Origin: Lachnospiraceae bacterium
GTDB lineage: Bacteria; Bacillota; Clostridia; Lachnospirales; Lachnospiraceae
NCBI GenBank assembly: GCA_015057205.1
Contig: SVEW01000144.1
Coordinates: 1 to 5,332 of the forward strand
DNA: 5,332 bases
Direction of reading: 5' to 3'
This document shows, one piece after another, positions 1 to 4,554 of this stretch (positions are counted from its first letter, which is position 1; each line of letters starts with the position of its first letter). Below the pieces are notes generated by a model, which worked only from the letters and a program-made list of their open reading frames with translations, ran no database searches and was not told the origin of the DNA. Both the position numbers and the translations under genes were made by a program.

Positions 1-1
1 T

Positions 2-100
2 AATGTGAATATATCGGCAGAAAAGATATCGGATGAGCTTGCAAGAAAGATTATTACATGGATCGAGTCATTCGTGGTTTGTTTTATAAGGAGGCACTAA
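2..100 (+). CDS. 3' end of an upstream gene, product unknown (partial)
   Basis: Frame 2 is open from the window edge to a TAA at 98-100 and encodes about 32 residues, including ISDELARKIITWIESF and the end CFIRRH. The stretch looks helical and amphipathic. Support for coding comes from context: the other two plus-strand frames are closed near the start, and the TAA overlaps the next ATG by one base (TAATG), with the ribosome binding site of that gene lying inside this frame. This is the usual layout of two translationally coupled genes. An open run of this length could still arise by chance, so confidence is moderate. No family is recognised from so short a tail. Confidence 0.5.
   Translation, partial: NVNISAEKISDELARKIITWIESFVVCFIRRH
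88..94 (+). promoter_or_regulatory. Ribosome binding site that sets the start of the 174-aa gene
   Basis: AAGGAGG stands 5 nt before the ATG at 100. No comparable site precedes the earlier in-frame ATG at 58, so translation most likely begins at 100. Confidence 0.8.
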
Positions 101-624
101 TGTTTTACGTAAGTAATGACAAACACTTAAACTATGAGCAGAGTAAGGAATTCTTGGAATTGTGTTTTCAAGAGGCGACTTATTTCACACTATTGGATAT
201 GGCATTTCGTAGATACGATAATTATAATCAGGATTTGGAAAAATGTCTGGAACCATTCAAGGTCGGTGAAATTACGAATAGAAATGGGGAATACGGAAAC
301 TCCATGTACTTGGATGAAACGTTGACGAGTTACGTTTATGAAATTACAGAACAGTCCAAGGAGAGCTTTTTATCTGTTTTTCCAGGAATATATATGGATT
401 GGGAGGCGGACTTTCACCAAGTGGATAGAGAGATGCCGGAGATTAGTAGTCTTAGCGATATTATCTTCTTGGATGAAGAAAAACGCATGATTGTTGAGAC
501 AATTGAACATGAAGGAATTATTAGAATTTTTCAAAAAACAGGTGCACTTGTAGATTGGGCGCAACAGAAAAAGAAAATTTGGAAGCCGTTTTCGCATGAG
601 ATTGAAAAAGTAATGTCATGGTAG
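100..624 (+). CDS. Acidic hypothetical protein, 174 aa
   Basis: The product is not recognised. The ATG at 100 is chosen over the in-frame ATG at 58 because a strong AAGGAGG lies 5 nt upstream and because it overlaps the preceding stop. The 174-residue protein starts MFYVSNDKHLNYEQ and ends IEKVMSW. It has no signal peptide or membrane segment and should be cytoplasmic. By hand count it carries about 33 Asp/Glu against about 18 Lys/Arg, so it is clearly acidic, and it is rich in aromatic residues (several Trp, Tyr and Phe). Small acidic cytoplasmic proteins coupled to an upstream gene are common as immunity partners of toxins, but no motif proves this here, so the idea is only a guess. A hairpin terminator follows directly, so this is the last gene of its transcript. 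Confidence 0.8.
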   Translation: MFYVSNDKHLNYEQSKEFLELCFQEATYFTLLDMAFRRYDNYNQDLEKCLEPFKVGEITNRNGEYGNSMYLDETLTSYVYEITEQSKESFLSVFPGIYMDWEADFHQVDREMPEISSLSDIIFLDEEKRMIVETIEHEGIIRIFQKTGALVDWAQQKKKIWKPFSHEIEKVMSW

Positions 625-640
625 AAGATAGCAGGATTTT

Positions 641-684
641 AAGCGTAGCAGTTTTTGGACTACTACGCTTATTTTGTGTTTTAG
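641..684 (+). terminator. Rho-independent terminator after the 174-aa gene
   Basis: AAGCGTAG (641-648) pairs perfectly with CTACGCTT (663-670). After one C/A mismatch the stem continues with AGT/ACT, leaving a small T-rich loop. The right arm is followed by ATTTTGTGTTTT, a T-rich but interrupted tail. It sits 16 nt after the stop at 624 and before the promoter of the next operon, as expected of a terminator. Confidence 0.7.
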
Positions 685-691
685 GGTAGAA

Positions 692-720
692 TTGACCTTG
701 GGGAGACATTCTGTTATACT
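692..720 (+). promoter_or_regulatory. SigA-type promoter of the HAD phosphatase operon
   Basis: The -35 box TTGACC (692-697) and the -10 box TATACT (715-720) are separated by 17 bp, and TG at 712-713 makes an extended -10. Transcription should begin near 727, giving a leader of about 30 nt before the ATG at 759. It is one of the two clearest promoters in the window. Confidence 0.8.
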
Positions 721-758
721 ATGGGGTAGAGATTTTGTTATATAAATTGAGGAGTACT

Positions 759-1400
759 ATGAAAAAGGCAGTTATATTTGATGTAGACGGAACCCTGTGG
801 GATGCGGTTTCGGTGATTACGCAGTCTTGGAATCTGACTGCGCAGAAATTTCCAGAGGTGCGAAGTGTCATCACCGAGGAGAAGATGCGGAGTATGATGG
901 GAAAGACGATGGATGAATTCGTGTGTCTGTTCCCGGAGGTTGAGCCGACACGGGCGAAAGAGATTCTTGAACGATGTTCGGAAGAGGAGATTACCTTTTT
1001 GCAGACCCACCCAGGAACGTTATATCCGGGCATAACCGAGGTGATTAAAGAGCTATCTGAGCAATACGAACTCTATATTGTCAGCAATTGTCAGGAGGGC
1101 TACATCGAAGCATTGCTGTCGGCATGTAACCTGACATCTTATTTTAACGGATTTGAGAATTACGGAAGAACCGGCAAGGGAAAGGGACGCAATATTCAGA
1201 TTCTGATGGAACGCTATGAGATTGACAAGGCGATTTACATTGGGGATACCCAGATGGATTATGAAGCGACTCTTGAGGCAGGTGTACCATTTTTGTTTGC
1301 AGCGTATGGTATGGGAGAGGCCGAGAATCGAAGATTTACAGCAAACTCGCCTTCCGAAATTCCACAGGTTATTACGAAAATGCGGTACTTTTCTTTATAA
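759..1400 (+). CDS. HAD-superfamily hydrolase (phosphoglycolate phosphatase-like)
   Basis: A 213-residue cytoplasmic phosphatase of the haloacid dehalogenase superfamily. The four HAD motifs are visible: motif I FDVDGT (nucleophile Asp8, acid/base Asp10), motif II Ser109 in IVSN, motif III lysine in TGKGKG (Lys140 or Lys142), and motif IV IGDTQMD (Asp163, Asp167) for Mg2+. Residues of about 15-85 form a helical C1 cap, as in the Gph/beta-phosphoglucomutase branch, and the length fits that group. The ATG at 759 is preferred because GAGGAG (749-754) lies 4 nt upstream and because the lysines plus hydrophobic strand before motif I then start the protein. An in-frame TTG at 735 lacks such a site. 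The substrate cannot be told from sequence; phosphoglycolate, a sugar phosphate or a nucleotide are all possible. It is the first gene of a three-gene unit. Confidence 0.88.
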   Translation: MKKAVIFDVDGTLWDAVSVITQSWNLTAQKFPEVRSVITEEKMRSMMGKTMDEFVCLFPEVEPTRAKEILERCSEEEITFLQTHPGTLYPGITEVIKELSEQYELYIVSNCQEGYIEALLSACNLTSYFNGFENYGRTGKGKGRNIQILMERYEIDKAIYIGDTQMDYEATLEAGVPFLFAAYGMGEAENRRFTANSPSEIPQVITKMRYFSL

Positions 1401-1412
1401 GGAGGAGTTTGT

Positions 1413-1955
1413 ATGGGCGGCTTTTTAAGTGCATTGATTGTATTTTTAATTTTTTTGGCGAATGCAAGTTCACAGAACAAGAAAAAACAGCAGCAACAGA
1501 ACCAGCATAACGAACCACAGCCGGTGACGCGTAAACCGAACCAGACCCGTAAGGAAGTATTGGTGGAGAAGAAGCGACAGCTTGAGAAACAGATGTATGA
1601 AGCCAAAGAGCGGGAGATGGCTAAGGCAAAGGAACGTGAGCGGGCAGACGAGAAACGTCGACGCGAAATTGCCAAGCGAGATGAAGAACGAAAGAAGAAA
1701 ATGGAAGAGCAGGCAAGACAGGGGGATATCCTTGATCGTTCCAGTCAGGCGGTGTCAGAAGATTTTTCACAGGATCAGTTAAAAGAAGAATCAGGCAAAC
1801 ATGAGCAGTGTTCCATCGGACATTACGAGGAGTCGGAAGATAGTATGAAGACGGTGATGGATCTGATGGTGATGGGACCGAACTGTACAATTAGTTATGA
1901 ACGTGATTTTGTAGCAGAAGGCGAGAAATTGATTTCTACGTTGGGAAGGAAATAA
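1413..1955 (+). CDS. Membrane-anchored coiled-coil protein of unknown function, 180 aa
   Basis: Not recognised as a named family. AAGGAGGAG (1399-1407) overlaps the stop of the phosphatase gene and lies 5 nt before this ATG, so the genes are co-transcribed. Residues 4-16 are one hydrophobic segment (LSALIVFLIFLA). There is no charge before it and a KKK cluster right after it (23-25), so the positive-inside rule predicts N-out/C-in. ANA at 16-18 could suggest a signal peptidase site, but the missing N-terminal charge speaks against secretion. Residues 22-45 are Gln/Asn-rich, and 46-103 are almost purely charged (K/R/E) heptad-like sequence, typical of a long coiled coil. The C-terminal 30 residues are different, with a motif around DLMVMGPNC (150-158), and may be a small fold or docking site. 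Cys133 with His130 and His137 could be a metal site, but this is weak. Confidence 0.85.
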   Translation: MGGFLSALIVFLIFLANASSQNKKKQQQQNQHNEPQPVTRKPNQTRKEVLVEKKRQLEKQMYEAKEREMAKAKERERADEKRRREIAKRDEERKKKMEEQARQGDILDRSSQAVSEDFSQDQLKEESGKHEQCSIGHYEESEDSMKTVMDLMVMGPNCTISYERDFVAEGEKLISTLGRK

Positions 1956-1956
1956 C

Positions 1957-2190
1957 ATGAAAGCATTTGAAACAGAATATGAAGCCATTATGGCATTTTT
2001 AGACGCAAGAACTTACGAAGAGAAATATAACATGTTGGGGATGATGCATGAGTTCTTATCAGAGCATATGATTAACACCCTGGCAGCTTCTATGGATGAG
2101 GTAATCCCGGAAGGGGACTTAGAGTCCCGCTTCGAGGAGTTACGTAATTGCATTGTTACACATCGTCGGTTTGAGGTAGGCCGCAGATAA
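1957..2190 (+). CDS. Small helical hypothetical protein, 77 aa
   Basis: It starts 1 nt after the stop of the coiled-coil gene, with GGAAGGA (1944-1950) 6 nt before the ATG, so it belongs to the same operon. The 77-residue product is acidic in the middle and basic at its end (HRRFEVGRR). It seems all-helical, with amphipathic runs such as EYEAIMAFLDA (7-17) and residues 20-47. It has no membrane segment and one Cys (65). Its family is not recognised. The tight spacing suggests that it may act with, or bind, the cytoplasmic part of its neighbour, but this is inference. The last 35 bp (2156-2190) lie over the end of the convergent CYTH gene, so its C-terminal residues are constrained by the opposite strand. 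Confidence 0.8.
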   Translation: MKAFETEYEAIMAFLDARTYEEKYNMLGMMHEFLSEHMINTLAASMDEVIPEGDLESRFEELRNCIVTHRRFEVGRR

Positions 2191-2617
2191 GGTTTACATT
2201 TTGATAACGGGCGTCTCCGGTAACATCTTTCAGAAACCAGGATGGTGCAGTGAATGAATTTGCTTCTTCAAGGGAAGGAAATTCTACTTCGGCAATTACG
2301 AGACCGGAAAGCTCATTTTCAAAAACGTCCAGTTCGATGGTATAAGAATCATAGGGAATCAGATAGCGACATTTGGTAATGATGTTGTTATCTGATTTTT
2401 TGATTAAATGCTCATAGCCCTCTTTCGTCAGGGGCAGATTATATTCTTCCCGGCATAAAAGCCCCTTGCCCTTATAAGTCAGGTAAAAATCATCATCCTC
2501 CCGGCGCACCCGCACCACCGGATTGCCGCAAAGATAGCCCTGCTCTAAGCGGTGAAAATCGTATTGCGCAAGATCGATGTCATCAAGCGTAACTAAAAAC
2601 TTTCTTTCAATTTCCAA
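2156..2617 (-). CDS. CYTH domain protein / triphosphate tunnel metalloenzyme
   Basis: A 153-residue protein of the CYTH superfamily, whose bacterial members mainly hydrolyse inorganic tripolyphosphate or other triphosphates with Mg2+ or Mn2+ inside a beta-barrel tunnel. The signature ExExK is at the very start (Glu2, Glu4, Lys6). The other expected charged strands follow in order: VRVRR (35-39), YLTYKG (45-50), REE (56-58), CRY with Arg84, IELDVF (94-99), AEVEF (109-113) and the late DVTGDARYQN (131-140). The length is right for a one-domain bacterial member. The start is TTG (2615-2617), supported by GGAGG 8 nt upstream and by the motif beginning at residue 2. Adenylate cyclase or thiamine-triphosphatase activity exists in relatives but is less likely here. 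It is a single gene facing the HAD operon, and its leader begins close to a large palindromic element. Confidence 0.9.
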   Translation of the reverse strand: MEIERKFLVTLDDIDLAQYDFHRLEQGYLCGNPVVRVRREDDDFYLTYKGKGLLCREEYNLPLTKEGYEHLIKKSDNNIITKCRYLIPYDSYTIELDVFENELSGLVIAEVEFPSLEEANSFTAPSWFLKDVTGDARYQNVNLICGLPQTDDV

Positions 2618-2625
2618 AGTTAAAA

Positions 2626-2630
2626 CCTCC
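2626..2630 (-). promoter_or_regulatory. Ribosome binding site for the TTG start of the CYTH gene
   Basis: On the minus strand GGAGG stands 8 nt before TTG. With the ExExK motif at residues 2-6, this fixes a non-ATG start. Confidence 0.8.
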
Positions 2631-2653
2631 GTAATTATAAGATAGTGGAAAAG

Positions 2654-2774
2654 CGAAACATCCTGCCACGAAAGTGGCGGGGATTTGCGTAGAAAAGTGA
2701 GCTCGCAAGTTTACTTGCAGAGCTGCTTTTCTATGCAAATCCAAGCTGTGGCGACTGCCACAGCAAAGTTTCGT
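2654..2774. repeat. Palindromic element A: branched inverted-repeat structure
   Basis: About 120 bp that can fold into a cloverleaf-like shape. The closing stem is CGAAAC (2654-2659) with GTTTCG (2768-2773). Inside it are three hairpins. The left one is CCTGCCAC/GTGGCGGG (2662-2669 with 2674-2681) with a GAAA loop. The long central one has arms at 2682-2711 and 2714-2742, nearly perfect: 17 bp from GGATTTGC to AAAAG with one G-T, then a further 10 bp with one bulge. The right one is GCTGTGGC/GCCACAGC (2745-2752 with 2757-2764) with loop GACT. No ORF is seen. It could be a dispersed palindromic (REP/MITE-like) element or a structured RNA; the strand cannot be decided. Confidence 0.75.
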
Positions 2775-2970
2775 ACCTTCACATTTTTCCTCTGATAGTC
2801 CCGCGAGGCGATGTGTGGTGAGGCCGGAGCCGTAGTTCCTTTTGGGTGATTTTTGCCGACGTCGGCACTTAGCGACGAAGGAGCTTAGTACCGTTACGTC
2901 GGCAATAAGCGAAAGCGCTCAACAAAAGGAATTACGGCATCGGCCACATCAGCACAACACCTCACGAAAC
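2768..2970. repeat. Palindromic element B: long imperfect inverted repeat
   Basis: The main stem pairs 2822-2844 with 2923-2945: 23 positions with one mismatch and two G-T pairs. It extends outward through GATGT/ACATC (2810-2814 with 2946-2950) and GAGG/CCTC (2805-2808 with 2960-2963). Inside it, TTGCCGACGT (2853-2862) pairs with ACGTCGGCAA (2896-2905). That stem continues through an imperfect 10-bp stretch to a loop near 2874-2884. A small AGCG/CGCT hairpin lies at 2908-2919. The outermost pair GTTTCGT (2768-2774) with ACGAAAC (2964-2970) is shared with element A. Its sequence is unlike element A, and no protein is encoded. Whether it is a dispersed repeat or a transcribed RNA is unresolved. 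Confidence 0.75.
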
Positions 2971-3018
2971 CATCATAGTAAAAACGTTCATAAAAGTAAA
3001 GGATAATGTGAAAATTTA

Positions 3019-3047
3019 TTGCATAACGCACAAAAAAATGGTATAGT
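3019..3047 (+). promoter_or_regulatory. Promoter of the potD operon (extended -10)
   Basis: TTGCAT (3019-3024), 17 bp, then TATAGT (3042-3047) preceded by TGG (3039-3041), an extended -10. The -35 is weak, but A/T-rich DNA at 2979-3018 could act as an UP element. Start near 3054 gives a leader of about 65 nt. A second candidate overlaps it: TTGAGA (3047-3052), 18 bp, TATTGT (3071-3076). Confidence 0.65.
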
Positions 3048-3118
3048 TGAGAGTACAGTGCAAAGATATGTATTGTGAAAAAATAATGAATTTTTAACGA
3101 GCAGGAAGGAAGAAAAAG

Positions 3119-4186
3119 ATGAAAAAATTAGTACAAAAAATGGTGACTGTCTTAATTGTTTTTGGCATGGGGGTTGGCCTCCTGGCGGGTTGTGGATCAT
3201 CCGCTTCGAATAAGGAAAATACCTTATACGTTTACAACTGGTCCGAATATATTCCTCAGGAAGTTTATGAGGAGTTTGAGAAAGAGACCGGAATCCACGT
3301 GGTTGAATCCACCTTTTCCAGTAACGAAGAGATGTTGGCAAAATTGGTAGCCGGAGGTACCGGTGAGTATGATGTTATCGTGGCCAGCAACTACGTCATT
3401 CCAGCCATGGTTGAACAGGGATTGATTCAGAAGATGGATGTTTCAAAACTTAAGAACTTTGATAATCTTGAGGATTATGCAAAGGGGATGAGTTTTGACG
3501 AAAAGAATCAGTATTCCGTACCATATATGGCAACCATCACACTTGTTGGTGCCAATGCAAAGAAATGTCAGGAATTAGGAGTGGAGATTAACAAATTAGA
3601 CGATTTATTGAATCCTGCTCTTGCAAATAACTTAGTTGTTCCGGACGATTGCCGTGAGGTAGTGGATGCTGCATTAAAGGCCATTGGGGAAGATCCGGAT
3701 ACAACCGATGAAGCGGTGGTAAATAAGACTGCAGACTGGTTAAAGAAACTGTCTGCCAACGTGAAGTTATATGATTCTGATACGCCATATGTGGCATTGC
3801 AGACCAATGAAGTGGCGGCAGGACTTGTGTACAACATGGACCTTGCGAAGGCAATGTGGGAGAATCAGGATATTCAGTTAATCGATATTCCGGAAGGCAA
3901 TGAAATTGCATACGATAATTTTGTACTTGCCGGAAAGAGTAAGAAACAGGATATGGCCATGAAGTTCATCGACTATATTTTGAAGCCGGAAGTATATAAG
4001 AAATGTTTGGAAGAATATCCATGCGTATGCCTGAATAAAGAAGCAAAGAAGCTTATGGATGACAAGTATTTACAGAATCCGGCAGCAAATGTGAGCGAAG
4101 CTATTTTGAAAAAAGCGCATCTTACCGGTGATGTTGGCAAAGCTGCATCTTACTATGACAATGCGTTTTCTAAGATGAAGAACTAG
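3119..4186 (+). CDS. potD: Polyamine ABC transporter substrate-binding lipoprotein (PotD type)
   Basis: A 355-residue extracellular lipoprotein that captures spermidine or putrescine and hands it to the PotBC permease. The first 24 residues are a lipoprotein signal (KK, hydrophobic core, lipobox LLAGC with Cys25 as the lipidated residue), followed by a short Ser/Asn linker. The mature part has PotD hallmarks: LYVYNWSEYIP (36-46) with Trp41 and Tyr44, the YDVIVASNY block (84-92), and PDDCREV (175-181), in which Asp177 and Glu180 match the acidic pair that grips the amines in E. coli PotD. Where E. coli has further binding-pocket tryptophans, this protein seems to have Tyr238 (LVYN) and IAYD (263-266); this by-eye alignment hints at altered specificity. 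AGGAAGG (3103-3109) precedes the ATG by 9 nt. It is the first gene of the operon, not the last as in the classical potABCD order. Confidence 0.92.
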   Translation: MKKLVQKMVTVLIVFGMGVGLLAGCGSSASNKENTLYVYNWSEYIPQEVYEEFEKETGIHVVESTFSSNEEMLAKLVAGGTGEYDVIVASNYVIPAMVEQGLIQKMDVSKLKNFDNLEDYAKGMSFDEKNQYSVPYMATITLVGANAKKCQELGVEINKLDDLLNPALANNLVVPDDCREVVDAALKAIGEDPDTTDEAVVNKTADWLKKLSANVKLYDSDTPYVALQTNEVAAGLVYNMDLAKAMWENQDIQLIDIPEGNEIAYDNFVLAGKSKKQDMAMKFIDYILKPEVYKKCLEEYPCVCLNKEAKKLMDDKYLQNPAANVSEAILKKAHLTGDVGKAASYYDNAFSKMKN

Positions 4187-4194
4187 GAGGCACT

Positions 4195-4533
4195 ATGAAG
4201 AAAATTGAGATTATTACACGTACAGAAAATTTGGAAGCGGTAAAGCGGGTACTTGCCAAGAATGATTATTCCGGTATGACCGTTACGTCTGTTATGGGCT
4301 GCGGTAACCAAATTAGTAGCAATAAAGATTTTGAGAAGTTGAACGTTGACATGAATCTGTTGCCACGTATTCAGATTATGGCCGTTGTATGGGATGAAGA
4401 TTTGGATGAAATTGTTGTTGAATTACAGGAAGAGTTGTCTACGGGAAGCGTAGGCGACGGAAAGATTTTTGTCTCTTCTGTAGATGAAGGAATCCGCATC
4501 CGTACAGGCGAACGTGGAGATAAGATTCTGTAG
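4195..4533 (+). CDS. potN: PII family signalling protein, PotN-like, in the polyamine transport operon
   Basis: The 112 residues align without a gap to E. coli GlnB. They include the opening MKKIE, GMTVT (27-31), the B-loop TGSVGDGKIFV (83-93) and the C-loop RIRTGE (101-106), so a trimeric ATP/ADP-binding PII fold is near certain. The T-loop is different. Position 51, the uridylylated Tyr of GlnB, is Val; position 49, the Ser phosphorylated in cyanobacteria, is Leu; Arg38, Lys40 and Gly41 are Asn, Ile and Ser; Lys58 is Arg. Gln39 remains. 2-Oxoglutarate binding is therefore probably weak or absent, and uridylylation is impossible. From memory, PotN is a Firmicutes PII subgroup beside pot genes that senses ATP/ADP; the name here rests on that context. 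AGGAGG (4185-4190) overlaps the potD stop, and potA follows 21 nt after the end. A likely partner is PotA or the transporter complex. Confidence 0.88.
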   Translation: MKKIEIITRTENLEAVKRVLAKNDYSGMTVTSVMGCGNQISSNKDFEKLNVDMNLLPRIQIMAVVWDEDLDEIVVELQEELSTGSVGDGKIFVSSVDEGIRIRTGERGDKIL

Positions 4534-4541
4534 GATTAATT

Positions 4542-4546
4542 GGAGG
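4542..4546 (+). promoter_or_regulatory. Ribosome binding site for the TTG start of potA
   Basis: GGAGG lies 8 nt before TTG at 4555. No ATG is available in this frame between the stop at 4537 and the first conserved residues, so the site settles the start. Confidence 0.8.
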
Positions 4547-4554
4547 ATAAAGGA

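Noticed and set aside
58..99. Earlier ATG at 58 as the start of the 174-aa protein
   Set aside because: It has no ribosome binding site, and the added 14 residues are encoded across the end of the upstream frame. The ATG at 100 has AAGGAGG at the right distance.
735..758. TTG at 735 as the start of the HAD phosphatase
   Set aside because: It would add eight residues ahead of the usual MKKAVIFD opening and lies only a few bases after the predicted transcription start, leaving no room for a binding site.
2634..2639. TATAAT on the minus strand as the -10 box of the CYTH gene
   Set aside because: A start 7 nt downstream would fall inside the ribosome binding site, and no good -35 is found 16-18 bp upstream. 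It may be a chance match in A/T-rich leader DNA.
2641..2796. Direct repeat GATAGT (2641-2646 and 2794-2799) as a target-site duplication around element A
   Set aside because: Only six bases match, and they lie 13 and 20 bases outside the terminal stem at unequal distances, so chance is a fair explanation.
2640..2990. CRISPR array or tRNA cluster in the gene-free stretch
   Set aside because: There are no regularly spaced direct repeats, and the stems do not fit tRNA arm lengths or the TTCGA-type T-loop. The repeats are inverted and nested, not tandem.
2988..3341. Minus-strand open frame of 117 codons over the potD promoter and 5' end
   Set aside because: It covers a promoter, a leader and the signal peptide region of potD, has no family resemblance, and is best explained as a shadow of potD.
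3568..3911. Minus-strand open frames inside potD
   Set aside because: They lie entirely within a clearly coding gene, and their translations resemble no protein family.
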